DNA of 64,000 nt from Syngnathus acus (GCF_901709675.1 NC_051102.1:5243412-5307411), one strand, 5' to 3'. Shown: positions 12,105-36,053, counted from the stretch's first letter. Made by a program: numbers and translations. The notes: generated from the letters alone by a model not told the origin.

Positions 12105-14548
12105 TTAACTTGTACCCTGAAAAGTGGTGATGTAATTGTGTATCTTGGACTTTTGCCTCTGAGTGACACACTCGGCAATCCAGATAATATTGCGGATCTC
12201 CTGCTCCTTCAGTTTGACGTAGGAATAAAACACGCCAAAGTGGAACTGCTGGAGGAACGTAAGTGTGTTCAGCTTCACCTGAAGAAAGACATGTAGGGTA
12301 GAAATATTATTTAGCTATTATTTAATATTTTGGACACAAATGGGCATAATATGTGAAGCTAAGCTTTGAATAGAAAAAGACCAAAATTGCATCCATAACA
12401 GAGTTGCATTACAAATTGAATTCATATTAAGTGGTAACATTTAATCCCCCAAAAGAGAAATCCTGTAATCACCGGACATCTGGTTTCTTTGGTACAGAGA
12501 GGCATTTCCTTTTTTTATTTACCTCTTGCTGAAAAAATCTGTCTTCCAGAGTCTTGTAATCACACTGTGGGTCTTGGTTGTCAAAAACAATTTGATAATC
12601 CTGTAATGATTTATATAACACAGTAATCAGAAACATATACTTATACAAGTGATCCTGGTTTTTGTTTTTCTCAATTCGAGCCTCCTTACAGGATAATAGT
12701 CAGCGACCGCTTTGACTTGTTCCTGGTCTTCGGCTTTGGACAGCAATTGCAGCCCTTCAGGGTAAAGTTTGCCACAAGATGGAAACAGTGAACTCCGATC
12801 TGCACTACTCAGGTCTGTCCCGAAGGAGTTGACAGTAATGATGAAGGCTCGTCTGTCTGCCTCAAACTGTGCACACATTTACTGTCAGATACAAACGCAA
12901 CTGACATCCGAGGAGAATAAAACAGGTACCTCCAAAATCGGACACATGATATCCTTTGCGGCACCACCAATGTTCTTGCAGAAAGAGTGAAATGACTCTA
13001 AATATGCCTTTAAAGTACATACAGTGAAAATCAAGCATGATATCGAAACTGATGAAGAAAAATTTTGCATATTAGAAGTAGTTGTCACCTTATAAAGTTT
13101 GTTTCGCAGTATTTCAGCCTCCATCTCATCCAAGTTTGATTCTGACACAGCTTCCTGGAAAAACTGACCTGTGACACACACACAACACAGTCTTTAATTA
13201 CTTTGCAGCAAATGTCCATCAAATGTTACAAATTTAGAATTATGTTTTATTATTAGAAAATTGTAGTCCTCATAGGATGATTCTTCTGATCTATGAAAAT
13301 GTCCTGCAGCATAATACTTGTATATTGTACACTTTGGACCAGCAGCATAGTTTTTGTTTTTTTCCCAGATTGTCTGTGTTGGAGTTTCAGTCAATTGGAT
13401 ATGGTGGCGGCTTTGAGTAGTAAATAATCTCAGTGATTTGAACCAGATGCTTGCTTGATTGTCCTTGTTTTGCAGTGTAGTAATTTATCAATTTGGTGTT
13501 TTATTGAGCCAAGTCACATATTCTAGACTCAGTAAATCACCAAACAATAGTGTTGGTTCTGTCATAAAATGTCAATTAATTTAAGTCTTCTTGTCAGTGT
13601 ATGTATGTCACTGACTTAGATAGATCCAAGATTGCTAAAAATCATTTTTGGACTATTGAAATGAAATTGGATCAGTGGTTGTGAGGTCCCACAGATATGA
13701 CACATAATGATTCTTCAGTTTGTAGCATCAGATGAGCGGTGTTGTGTCTCATGAGTCACCGAGCGGAGTGTCAACCAGGATTGTTGTGTAGAGTTCCGTC
13801 GGAGTGCGGGCGATGCCCACGGCTGCCATTTGCTCAAATGCACCGAGGGGATGACAACGTGGGAGTAGTTCTTCGACCTGCCTCTGTTTCAGGGCTCCGG
13901 TGATCAGCATCACCACGTTGTCAATCATGTAGCCGTAGCTACAAATACAAATGAACATGATTTATGTTCTTTGATTTTCATATTGGATGAAAGGAAACAT
14001 TGAATAACATACGTTATATAATCAAGGAAGGTGGAGAGCGGTGGCAGACTGTTGGAGCGGAGGCAGTTGAATTCAGTGACCAGGTTGTCCCTCAGTTTGC
14101 GGTCCACCAGAGACACGGTCAGGTCCTCCTCAGCTGAGCACAGCAGCGTGCCGTAGTCTGTACTCTGAAGGTGCAACTTCATATCTGACCGAGAAATTGG
14201 TACAAAAATTATCACTTTTTAAAAGATTCCTTAATTGTATTTTTAGGATGTTTATTTTTATTTCTTTAATGCTCACTCTGTTGCTGACAGTTCAATGTGA
14301 TATAATTACATTAACTAATTAAGCAATATTGATTATTATATATTTAAAAAATATATGTTTTCCAACATTTATTTTTAATGAACATTTATAGTGTACATTT
14401 TAATAGTAATGCGCTCACCTTCAAGTGTGTCACACTGGGCCAGATTGTGATAGTCCGTCTGAGTAAGGAGCCCAGCCTTAAGTCCTCGCACCAAACCCTC
14501 CAGATAACCATGATCAATATTGAAAGTGAGCTCTGAACAATCTGTCAT
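12105..14548 (-). CDS. atp6v0d2: V-type proton ATPase subunit d (V0 sector), d2-like
   Basis: Subunit d caps the membrane c-ring of the vacuolar proton pump and couples it to the central stalk; it acts on the cytosolic face of acidic organelles. Eight exons on the minus strand: 14548-14419, 14184-14013, 13938-13760, 13168-13089, 13007-12930, 12866-12690, 12600-12523, 12278-12105. They sum to 1,068 bases, 355 residues, the normal family length. Family landmarks include [17 protein letters not shown] at the start, [60 protein letters not shown] and [10 protein letters not shown] near the end. The d2 assignment rests on divergence from the very conserved d1 and on the adjacent agouti-peptide gene; d1 is the alternative. 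It is tail to tail with the lipid-transfer gene, with stops 264 bases apart. Confidence 0.93.
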
Positions 14549-14983
14549 CTTGGTTGGAGCTCAAGTGATGTTGCCCTGCACCGGTGTCTCGTTTCTGAAG
14601 GGAACTGACTCAGAGTCTGACTAACATTCATATGTTATTCACGTCGCATCCTGCCTGACAAGATTTTCCATAGTTGGCTTGAATTGTATTTAGTCCTGTT
14701 GTCCACTGTCAGTATGAATGCTACATCTAGTAAGACATGCAAATTTAAGTTCAAGTTTCACAATATGTTACTAATATATTTGAATTTTTTTTATCATGCT
14801 CTCAAAATAAACTTTGTCTTTTTTTCTACTCTGAAGCACATATTGATCAACTAAAATTTGTGTTTTTGCCCATTTCAAGCAGCCCTTTTTTTTTTTATAT
14901 ATCATTTTATTTCATTGAAGCTCCTCATTTGAGAAACAGGAGTGAAATTTTAGCATCAAACTAGTCAGATGATTCCATGATAT
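14549..14983. other. Intergenic, atp6v0d2 promoter side
   Basis: AT-rich spacer between the atp6v0d2 start codon and the end of the agouti-related gene on the same strand. It contains short T runs. AATAAA at about 14806 is on the plus strand and fits neither gene. It must hold the atp6v0d2 promoter and the agouti-peptide 3' UTR; I see no distinct element. Confidence 0.5.
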
Positions 14984-15505
14984 TTACTTGAAGCTCATGC
15001 ATGGAATTTTCTCCCCCCTCAAGCACGGAGGTTTATTCTTCCAGCAGCGGCAGATGATGTTGAAGAAGCGACAACGGCAGAAGGAGCAGGAGCCGCAGCA
15101 CAGTTCGTTGGGGGAGCAGCTTTCCCTCAGGAGGCTGCAGCTCCGCACGGACGCCGTGACCACTGACTTAGATTTCTGAAAAATCAAACCAAGTAAGCTT
15201 GATAAATAACTGTACTATCAAAATGCTGGAATGAAAACCTACAGATCTATGACTCTCCATTGGCCATGAGATCTTTTGTCTTGCAAATAGTCGTCTGGTA
15301 TTCACTTGGCTCAAAACTGTGGAAAAGAACAAATATAAAAAATAAATACTATATAATATCTATCTGTTTATCTGTGCGTGCCATTCTGACCTGCACCAAT
15401 ATCCTGCTGCTGCCTCCAATGTTTCTTGGCGTCCACAACATCGTATAGTGTAATGACGAACAGCAAAAAACAAAGGTAATTCCCAGTCGGCCCTGTTTTG
15501 ATCAT
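14984..15505 (-). CDS. agrp2: Agouti-related peptide, teleost AgRP2/ASIP2 type
   Basis: Secreted cysteine-knot peptide; family members are antagonists or inverse agonists of melanocortin receptors in pigmentation and feeding circuits. Three minus-strand exons, 15505-15391, 15316-15243 and 15175-14984, encode 126 residues. Residues 1-26 form a signal peptide (hydrophobic YLCFLLFVITLYDVVDA). A basic linker with RRLFARQ follows. The C-terminal domain shows the agouti spacing C-x6-C-x5-CC-x2-C-x2-C-x-C-RFF-x3-C-x-C-x6-C. The receptor-contacting Arg-Phe-Phe loop is present (CRFFNIIC). One extra Cys lies five residues from the C-terminus (IPCMSFK). Placement beside a V-ATPase d gene parallels AGRP/ATP6V0D1 in mammals, which supports the AgRP branch. 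asip2b is a synonym used for the same gene. Confidence 0.9.
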
Positions 15506-17972
15506 GATGGCGTGATGAATGGATGAAAAGTCCTTGCTACAATAATTTTCTAGACTTGTGCCCTCGCTGCTGCTTTTTTCTGCTTTGAGGAAATTTGACT
15601 AAGTCTTGACTAGACTTGTAGGCTCCACCCAGGGTTCAGAAAATAAGGCCTGTTGAAGGACTTCGTGTTGCATGCAGGACAAACATACCTCAATAGTTAT
15701 TACATTTGGAGGGAGATGATTTTTGGGAGAAGAAATGCAGAACATTAGTTGGTTTGCTGTTTTGTGGTTTCCTTGAATGTTTTTTTATGCAACCGCACTG
15801 AAAAATGATGTCATTGTTGTTATTTGGTTGTTTGCTTCTAACCCTGTCTACATGTTTTGCTATTTGATATTGATTGATGATGATCAGGTTGTATTTTTTT
15901 TTCCTGTTCAAATGACGTCATTGCAAATATTTCAACTTACATCAAACTATTAAGTTTGAAATTTAAATCTCTCAGGACCAAATGCAGTTAATCTTTCAGG
16001 TTTCAACTTTACTTTAATCAGAAAAGTCAAACTGATATGCATGACATGTCTAAGGAAGCACATGCATCCAATTCAAGTTCAAAGGTTTCTGAAAAAAGAT
16101 GAATAAAGCTTCTAAATCAAAGAGCAGTAGGTAAAAACAAACCTTTATTCATCTGAACGTTTTGTTCCTCCTCCCTGTAGCACAGACAGATGAACAGATT
16201 ATTTGTAATATAATAATTTCCAGACAAACAAATTAAATGAAACTGGACTATTTCAATCAATTTTCAATTATGTTTCTTGTTGGCAAATAGGACACTGTTA
16301 CGAAAGAACATCTGGAGGTACTTTACTGGCTGCCTGACAGCAATTCTAGTTTCAATAGCGGTGATAAATAAATATATCAGGTGCTTTCAACAAGACAAGA
16401 AACGTGAAAGCAGAAGTTTCTGAATGAACTGTAAGCAGCAATAAAATTGGTAAATTATATGTCAACTGTGTTTGTTAAAAAGGACAAGTTTGCTTTCGGT
16501 AAGGACCAAGGGCCTACAGCATTGATGAAATATTAATATGTCCAGTAGAGGGCGCCTTTCTTCATCGTGTGACAGACAGGAGGGCTCATTCATACCGGAT
16601 GTCAAGGGAGGGAGGCTCCATCCCTCCGCCCAAAAAGAAGGTGTGTGAGTATTTATTTTGGCTACCCGTGCAGGATGTTGGATACACTTGGTTTTTAAAC
16701 TACTACATTTTGTAGAGGAGAAGAGGACAGCATCTAGTGGATGAACGCTTCCGGGTCCTTTTTACGCGCCCCCCTCCTCCAGGTAAAGCCATTGAGTTGG
16801 ACTGTTTAAATTGGTATATGGATGTCTTTCTAATCGTATTGAATATTTTTAAACGAAATTTCTAAACTACGTCCGGTCATAATTCTAGTAAACATTTGTA
16901 TGCGTGAAAAACATGAATAAAATAGAAAACAATCAGTTGGAAAAAAAAAAAAAAAAGTATGTCTGTCACCAAACCTGCTTTCTTCATTATAGTCGCAAAG
17001 TTGTTATTTTCTATCTGTCTGCTTGCAACCTACTCATAATGGGTCCTGTCTAGTCTACTTGAATCATTGCTAGCGGATTTACATCCTGGTGACGTTGCAA
17101 AGTTCAATATTTGTTTGAGTCAACTCCCTGTAAGGTAAATTAAAACATCTTTTAACAGCTAAGTCACTACATGTACGACATACTGTATCAATTTGCACAC
17201 CCTTACTTGTGAACATTTTTGGCACAGAAGCATCTAATGAATGAAAGTACTGTTACTCGGTCTATTGGATTATGTGAGTACAGTGTTGTTTTTCTTATTA
17301 ATATTTAAACACATGGCAAAGAATTGAGCTGTTTTTGGGACCAGATTATTGCATTTCCGTTTATTACAAAGGGGCATAGAAGTTTTGAAATACTAGATTT
17401 TTTCATGTCACGGCATAGTAGCAAATCCACAACATTATTGTTCCTGTCGTTTTAGCATTAACAGGAAATGTTTGATCGTTATTCTGTCTAAATGCAGGGC
17501 TTTATATCTCCAAGCGTTTCAAAAACACACTCTCTCCCGCTGTGATTTATTAGGAAGCTAATACGTGTATACTTTACAAGCTAAACAGGAAAATCCTCTT
17601 GTTCTCGCCACTGCGAGTCAAGTTTGACCTGTTTCACACCCTCGAAAAAATGTCACTGCAGGCTCTGAGGTAAGCATAGCCTGTTGTCGTGTGCGCGGAT
17701 TCTTAGGATGAATTGGTAAAGGGACATGCAAGTGGTGGAAGGAATTTTTATATATTGTCCGGACAGATGACACCAGCAAGCCCTGAAGGAGCCTGATAAC
17801 AATCCTGATCAAGCGGCCATCGAGGACTATATTTGGGCACCCCTGCCATGGAGTGTAATGTGACTGATGAATTACGTTTGGAGCTACTTGATTAATTCGC
17901 TTTTTTTTTTTTTTTTTTTTCCTCTTTCTCCAAAAGGACTCTTCAGAAATCCCCCAGGAAGAGTCCTCCACC
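15506..17972. other. Divergent intergenic region and 5' UTR of slc35a3
   Basis: Holds the agouti-peptide promoter on the left and the slc35a3 5' region on the right. A GC-richer stretch around 16540-16790 ends in CCTCCAG/GTAAAG at 16780, a good candidate non-coding first exon. A second candidate exon contains an ATG at 17650 and ends at GAG/GTAAGC near 17669. If joined to the first coding exon, that ATG reads out of frame with SLC35A3. The rest, about 15.5-16.5 kb and 16.8-17.6 kb, is AT-rich without recognisable coding sequence. Confidence 0.4.
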
Positions 17973-20081
17973 ATGGTGTCCTCCATACATTCCAGAAGGC
18001 TGAAGTATCTATCTCTGGGAGTTCTGGTTTTGCAGACCACCTCACTGGTACTCACCATGCGCTACTCCCTCACTCTAAAGGAAGATGGCCCTCGCTACCT
18101 CGCGTCATCCGCTGTAGTGTCCGCCGAGGTGATGAAGATCATCGTCTGCACCCTTCTGGTCTTCATGGAGAACAGTGAGTAGAGTTGTCCCCCACTTTTT
18201 GCACTCACTGCATACTTTGGTATCACAGATTGGCTATAGATGCATACACACACAAACACGACGGCGGGCAACTGCGATGTAGTCGTGATTTTGCTCTGTT
18301 CCTCTAACATCTCAGTAGCCCACCCAACTGTGTGTTGGCTGCATCCATGGGTAGCTGACAAGGCTGTCTCTGTGTTGGGTAGATTTGAGTGTGCGGGCCA
18401 TGAAGCAGCTGTTGAAGGAGGAGATTGTGAGCAAGCCTCTGGAGACCATGAAGCTGGCCATTCCTGCAGGAATCTACACACTGCAGAACAATCTACTCTA
18501 TGTTGCCTTGTCCAACCTGGATGCAGCCACATATCAGGTTACACATACGCCAGTCCAGGGTGTTTGTGTGTGGCTACCTTTGGACTCACTGCACTCGAGG
18601 GGGGTCTAAATGTTTTAAAGGGGACGTATTATCCAAACGTGACGATTTAATCGAGTGTGTACAAATAGTTGGATGTCTGGAATGTCCTTCCAGGCATCAA
18701 GTAAGAAATTGCACAAGCAAGAAAATCTTATTTGCAAAAATGTCCACTGTGTAAGTTGGTAACTAGACAATCCAAGATAAAGAGTGTGTTTTTCGTTTTA
18801 TTTAGGTGACGTACCAGTTGAAGATTTTGACCACAGCGCTGTTCTCAGTCTCTATGTTGGGCAGGAGGTTGGGTTTCTATCAATGGCTGTCCCTTCTCGT
18901 CCTTATGGCCGGAGTCACGTTAGTACAGGTAGCCACTAAAATAAATAAATACATAAATACATGAATAAGAATAATATATATTAAAAAAAACAAAGAGTCA
19001 CTAATGAGTCGCATTTTGTTTTTGCTAAAACCTCGGCAGTGGCCCACGGGGTCCGGAGGAGATTCAGAACAGAAAGTCCTCTCGGCCAGCACCCGGTTTG
19101 TGGGTCTGATGGCTGTGCTGATGGCATGCATTTCCAGCGGCTTTGCTGGGGTTTACTTTGAGAAAATTCTCAAGGAGACCAAACAGAGTTTGTGGGTTCG
19201 TAACATCCAGCTGGGTGAGCGCACTTTTCTCATGATGAGCCCTTGACCTACTTTCTCATTCGAGGATGTGAAATGAATTGTTGGTTATTGCTTCAGGAAG
19301 TGGATTTTTGACCGTAGTTCTTCATTGCACAGATATTACTGTTGATTGATGCATACAAGGTTCTGCCGATGGCTTTGTAGACTGTCAAGAAGATTCTGGA
19401 AGTTTTCCTCTGGTTTTTTTTATACTGTGGCTATCTCACTGAGACAAATGAGAAAAATCCACGTTGAATTTTTTTTCCTGCAGGTTTGTTCGGGTTTGTC
19501 TTTGGTACATTAGGAATGATGGTGTATGACGGCGGGCGAGTGACACAATCTGGAATGTTTCAAGGCTATAGCAAGATAACTTGCACAGTCGTTGTCTTAC
19601 AGGTATATGAGATTTCTTCTTTGTTGGACTTTATTCAGAAGTTTATATGTTTGGCTGTGTTGTTTTGAAACATTATGTGTGCCCGCAGGCTTTAGGAGGC
19701 TTAGTCGTAGCGGTGGTCATTAAATATGCCGACAACATCCTGAAAGGGTTTGCTACCTCTTTGTCCATCCTCGTGTCCACGCTGATCTCATATTTCCTCT
19801 TGGAAGACTTCAACCCTACTGGGTAAATACATGCATGCTATTCACACACTGCTTTTAGTGATTTGAATCAAAATGCAAATGACTGCTGGCCATGTTGTTG
19901 TTGTTGTTGAATCAGCTTCTGGTTCCATCTGTATCCATGTGCTTTGAACACCTTTTTATTCCCTCTGCTATCTCCTGGCACTGTCAGTGTGTTTTTCTCA
20001 GGGGCAACACTGGTTATTGCAGCTACATTTTTGTACAGCTACGAGCGCAGACCTGCCAGTGGCAGCGCTGTAAAAGTATAA
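17973..20081 (+). CDS. slc35a3: UDP-N-acetylglucosamine transporter, SLC35A3 type
   Basis: Golgi nucleotide-sugar antiporter of the SLC35A family, importing UDP-GlcNAc for N-glycan branching in exchange for UMP. Seven exons, 17973-18174, 18383-18537, 18806-18928, 19040-19214, 19484-19602, 19689-19822 and 19988-20081, give 333 residues, the family length. Near-invariant SLC35A3 stretches are present: [88 protein letters not shown] and [10 protein letters not shown]. About ten hydrophobic membrane segments are spread along the chain. The start sits in a strong CCACCATGG context and matches the family N-terminus ([15 protein letters not shown]). AATAAA at 20159-20164, 78 bases past the stop, is a likely poly(A) signal. 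Teleosts can have two copies (a/b); I cannot tell which this is. Confidence 0.96.
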
Positions 20082-22103
20082 CGGAGAGAAGACCTCCCGC
20101 CAGCAAAATACAAACGGAGCAGGACTCTGTCAAGTGCTGGAACAAGATGGGTGTTGGGAATAAAGACTGTTACTGTCAATCTGCAAATGACTGGACAGGT
20201 ATGCCGCTGCATCGCTGCAGCTTTGCTCATGAAATGAGAAAACTGTTGTCATACGCAATGTTGCGTAAACAAAAGACATTTCTGTTTTAAAAAAAAAAAA
20301 AAAGTATTGTAGTAGCTCATTGCTGGCAGGACTTGACTGGATATCTTAATTTATTAAAGGATCAGTTATTGTCTACAAAGAAGTACGAGGTGTTTTTTTT
20401 ACAGCTGGTGTTTATAGTGGCGAGTGTGTCAACCTCAGAGAAAAAAATGATGATAAAGGATTTAAAGATTATGTAAAGTGAATTCGAATATTTGTTCCTC
20501 CTTCATAAAACCAGAAAGCTGTTTGGATGAATCCTCTTCAGTGCTTTTGCAAACTACATTTCTACCCCTAGCATAGTGCAGTTAGCAAAAAAAAAAAGCA
20601 TCTTTACTGGATGCCATTTACAGAACAGCTCAAACGATTCATGTTGTGTGAGCGCAGCCTGAATAAGATGCCGTTAAGCATTTAACATGTTTTGAAAATT
20701 ATTCTGTAGATCCAGTACACCCCGAGAAACCCCAATCCAGTCTCTATAGCAACAGACAAATGTTGCTGAGTGAATCGCGGTGCAGCAACACAAGATCCAC
20801 GCTCAACCAATAAAACCTGCCAGAGCATCTTTTCACTATTTACATGATTGCAATGGCCATTTTATTCAACAAACACCCTTACAAATAACTGATAACAGAA
20901 GTGAAAATGATCTTTTTCAGATTTTTTTTTTTTTTTTTTGTATACACTCAGACAACCTTTGCATAGTTGTGGCCTTCAGAGCAAATGAGGAGTTTGGAAT
21001 GGAGGTAGTGTGTGCGTGTGTGTGTGCTGAGGAGTCAGATGGGAGGATGGGACATGAACCTGGAGAGAAGCACAGATGGAGGATAAGCCATGTGACTTGT
21101 TTGTGGAGTGGCAGAGCCGTGGACGGAGCTCAGCACGAACCGGACCAGAACCGTGTCACGGAAAGGCTCTCGTTGGCAATCATCCACACAGCTACTGTAG
21201 CACACGTTAACAATAATTTTAGCATTGTGAAAATATATTCTGGTTTACAGTAATTCCATGTTGAAGTAACTGGAGGATAGTCAGATTCCCTGATTGTCTG
21301 GAAATATATGTACAATGTATGTATCAGATGAGACGGCCTGATTAGACCCACATTCACTCGACTATTTCAGTAATTTAATCTCATTTTAAATGCGATATGA
21401 GGTGCAATTATGTTTTAAATTTGTCATCTGACACTGTTCTGTGCAATTCCCATTGCGCCTGGTAGAAGCATCATGAATAATATCCTCAATATGGTAACAG
21501 ATCGTTCTAGTTTCATATGAAATGTTTTCTCTATGAATTCATTGTGCAAGCAAATCCAGCAGATGTCTGTTTGTAATTTTCATACCGACTCGTTCCAATA
21601 ATAATCTTAACTAAAATCGTTAATATAATACTTAAGTGTCTTAAATAATCTGAATACATTCTTCAACTCTGGTAATGAGTGTGCTGATGAAGGCCTTCAA
21701 TGGCACTAAGGAGGTATCATCAGCCTGTGTTTTTGTTTTTTTTTCTTTTTTGGGCTGATGTGACGTCTCGATCACAAACGCTTTAAGGAATACAAAACAA
21801 ACACGAGTTTTAAATCTTTTCAATGTCACCGTTTTGCTCACTCTCGTCGCATGCAATAAGATCTACATAAGGATGCAGGATGCAGTTCTCGTTGGGGGTC
21901 AAATACCTCTGGCGGTGCATCTAAAAAGAGTTCACTTGTAAAAATGCTGAAAAAGCTTTCTAATTGCAGCTCTGGGCCAAACAACACTTAACGCAACACC
22001 AGATCTCTGTCGATGTCCGTTCGCACCCTGACGCATCAAAGGCTTCGTCACCCTCATCTTCTGTTTTGGCAAAAAGAAAGAATAACTTTTGTTCGGGAAT
22101 CTC
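20082..22103. other. Convergent 3' regions of slc35a3 and fam78b
   Basis: About 2 kb between two stop codons on opposite strands. It contains the slc35a3 poly(A) signal (20159), A and T homopolymers (20287-20303, 20590-20598, 20921-20939) and a CA/TG-rich patch near 21010-21026. No convincing open frame or repeat family was recognised. Most of it is likely 3' UTR sequence of fam78b. Confidence 0.5.
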
Positions 22104-23140
22104 TCATTTTGGCGGTATGACGATGAGCGGCGCTCCTCGCCGTGGCCTCCACATTAGCACTTGGGCATCATTGGCGTTTGGCCTCCCCAGGGCATTGGGA
22201 GGGATGGGCTCCTGATAGTTGAGGATGTGCGGCTGCTCCTGGTAAGGCCGACCTACCAGGGACGCCCGTGAGCCTAGCGGCATGTCGGGGTCAACGGCAA
22301 TGTCTACCCGCATGCGCCACCGCACCGTCTGCAGTACAATCCGTTCCTGTAAGAGTAGAGGAAGGGAACAATGACACGCAGGATGCAGGAGAACATTGCT
22401 TTGTTGAAGCATTTCTATAAGATGGAAGCTGAAGACGAGCCATTTCCCTATGCTTTTGCTTTCGCACCTTTGTGATGGAGTTCATGGCCACCAGCCAGGT
22501 GATGAAACTCTGGTCCCTGGTGATGTGGGTTAGCATGGGCGTGTTGCTGTTGCTGATGGGAACGGCCCAGGTCACGCTCGGGTAGAAGTTGTCGTTCATG
22601 CTGACCGTCAGGCGGGACGGTTTGGAGGTGGGGCCGGTGAGGGTGACCGTCTCGGTGGTGTTGCCGTACCACGGGTAGCTGACTCCATCAGAGTCGCTGA
22701 TAGCCTTTACCCGACCCTCCCGGAGCTCTGGTAGTTCCCAGCTGGACCTTATGTCAGGAAAAGGAGAGGACAACACAAATTGAAATTAAATCCATTCAAT
22801 AAATGGTAATAATAATTCACATCAATGCCCATTTCTTTCAATATGGGCCTTCTACGTGTGTGGCTGACTATACATACATGCCAATATCCCCATACGTGTT
22901 GTAGAACTCCATCTGGGTGCAAGCTTGGATCCAGCCCACCACCCAAGTTTCATTCCGGGGCACCGGTGGCATCACAACTCCAGCTGAGGCCCTGAAGTAC
23001 GGCGTCTTGTAGCGAAGTACGATGGGCGAGTTCTCCTCGATGATGGTGGGACACTGGTCAATCGAGGCTGACACCTCATACACCACAATATTCTCCCGTC
23101 TGATGCGGGGCTTGCACGCGATGCTTTGAATACATCCCAT
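22104..23140 (-). CDS. fam78b: FAM78B protein
   Basis: Conserved vertebrate protein of unknown molecular function. Minus-strand exons 23140-22878, 22747-22468 and 22346-22104 give 261 residues. Diagnostic stretches include MGCIQSIACKPRIRRENIVV, YKTPYFRASAGVVMPPVPRN, ETWVVGWIQAC, SDSDGVSYPWYGNTTETVTL, SMNDNFYPSVTWAVPISNS, MRVDIAVDPDMPLGSRASLV and the end RRGAPLIVIPPK. Residues such as YNTYGDIGM and LTGPTSKPSRL favour FAM78B over FAM78A. The MGC start would place Gly2 and Cys3 for acylation if translation begins there. The frame stays open upstream to an ATG at 23251 and adds a hydrophobic leader (see findings). It is divergent from cmpk1. Confidence 0.93.
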
Positions 23141-29656
<6,516 letters not shown>

Positions 29657-31597
29657 CTTCTTTCTCCTCAGCTGACAAGCAGCACTCATTTTTACCCTTC
29701 TTAGTTTTTCTTTCTAGCACCTGCCAATTCATCATGAGAACCGTAATATTTATATATGTCCATTCATGACTTGATACCTTCGGTTACCTTCTGGTGGTCT
29801 TTCTCTTAAAAATCTGCACTGTTTTGTTTTGATTATTTTTTCCATTGTGTACAATGTTTAGGGTAGGATTTAATAATGAAAAGCTCACATGGAGTGACAC
29901 TGGCCCATCTGCATTGTCTTCCATAGTTTGGAGAACTGCCTATAGGGACAAAATGTACTGTTACCAACGAGCAGATGTGCTTTGCTTCATAAACGCTGCC
30001 ATGCTTTCCAGACCAAATCATCACAAAATATCTCAAACAAGAAGTCTGATAGCTGGAATCCTTTGCAATTAAAAAGCGTCATTATCCTGCCTTAGATGAT
30101 CACGACCATGCTGCCAAGACCACGGCCGGACAGGCCTGACCAAAGTAGGGCTTTTCATGCTGACTGGTGTACTTTGAAGTTCTGTGAACTGCCACTCCAA
30201 GGAGTATTTGCAATGATCACCACCACTCAATGCGCTTCATCATGCTCGCACTTCCTGAGATCATACAAGTTTGTCTGTATCTGCAGAAGATAAAACAATT
30301 ATGAAAACATGATTTGTTGTATTGATTTGCATCTGTGCATCTTAAGGGAATGTGTCCAAAATTCTTTGACACTAGTTCGACACTGCTGCAATAATAAAAA
30401 TATTCAAATAGGTTTTTAAACATCTGATCCAAAAGGGGAGGTTTTCAGTTTGGTCAAAACAAGACTTCATTTGTTAAAACATAAGTTATTGACTTTGCCT
30501 CGCCAGTCACGCCTTGTGTCTCTGGTTGTTTTTCTTGGGTGTGGTGGTTTCTTGGATTTCAAATAAGCGGCACCTGGGGGTAGGACTTATCTTTTTTTTT
30601 TTTTTTTTTTTTTATTGTGCTACTGTAGTCAGTCTTTTACCATAGGAGTGTACATGTGAAAGACAAGAATACTGTTGCGGTATGCATATTTATTCCTATT
30701 TCATAAATATAAATATATATTACGTATTCTGGAGTTACAAAGATGTGATTAAATATAAGCAACATTCCTGAGCATGTGTTAGCTTGTCTGCATTTTAAGA
30801 GCGCCATACAGTGAACAACTAACAAAAAGCACAACTGTACATAGCATTTACATTAAGGGTCGGTCGGCACAGTAGCCAATAAAATGTTCGAATATTAAGG
30901 CACTGTTAACACACATAGTACGGGCCAAAATGTCCTGTCTGTTCAGAAAATATTGTAGCACCTAAATTGGGACAATATGGCAAAGTAATTTTGAATATAA
31001 ATAATCCATTTTTTTTTTCATCAACGGGGCACATGCTTTAGAGAACTTCTCAACATGTTAGTCACAGAAAAAAAAATCTGAATAGTATGAAGACTTTCTG
31101 AATAACAGCAATATGTGTGCAAAATACCAATGATGGCTTATGAAAAGATTATACTGTACATATGAAGCAAAATACAAATGGATGTCAATCTGTACACAAA
31201 ATCAAAGTTACAGGAACAAACAGCTCACTGTGGGCACGAAAACCAAGAGTCAACATATCCATGCTCTGCCAGCAGATGGCAATCTTATTTACAACAAAAA
31301 TGGTAACGTTGGTGGGCAAACCAAAAATGTACCAATACTGGAGCAAACCGTAAATTATTTTGAAAACAAAATGTTAATGGGGAAAAAAAAAACCCCATTG
31401 TGTTCAAATTCACAGTCCAAATGTACATTCACCCGTTTGAGGTGTTAAAGAATAAACTCTGAAATACTTAAAATAGTCAAACATTGACAAATAATGGTTC
31501 TTTGGATTTGCAAAAATCATTATTATTATTGTACATTTTTTTTTTTTTTTTTACAATACATTGGCCGATGAATAAAATAAGTGGGTGGGTGTCGCAA
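29657..31597. other. Convergent 3' regions of cmpk1 and bcl6
   Basis: About 1.9 kb, AT-rich, between two stop codons on opposite strands. It contains a T run at 30592-30614, a TA-rich patch at 30706-30720, a T run at 31537-31552 and AATAAA at 30393. Probably mostly 3' UTR from both sides. No coding sequence or known repeat recognised. Confidence 0.5.

Positions 31598-36053
<4,456 letters not shown>

Noticed and set aside
12105-12278. Suspected frameshift in the last atp6v0d2 exon
   Set aside because: Rechecking the reverse complement showed the frame intact to the stop ([13 protein letters not shown]).
17618-18058. 146-codon minus-strand frame overlapping the first slc35a3 coding exon
   Set aside because: Includes a poly-Lys run from a T homopolymer and is antisense to a clear exon.
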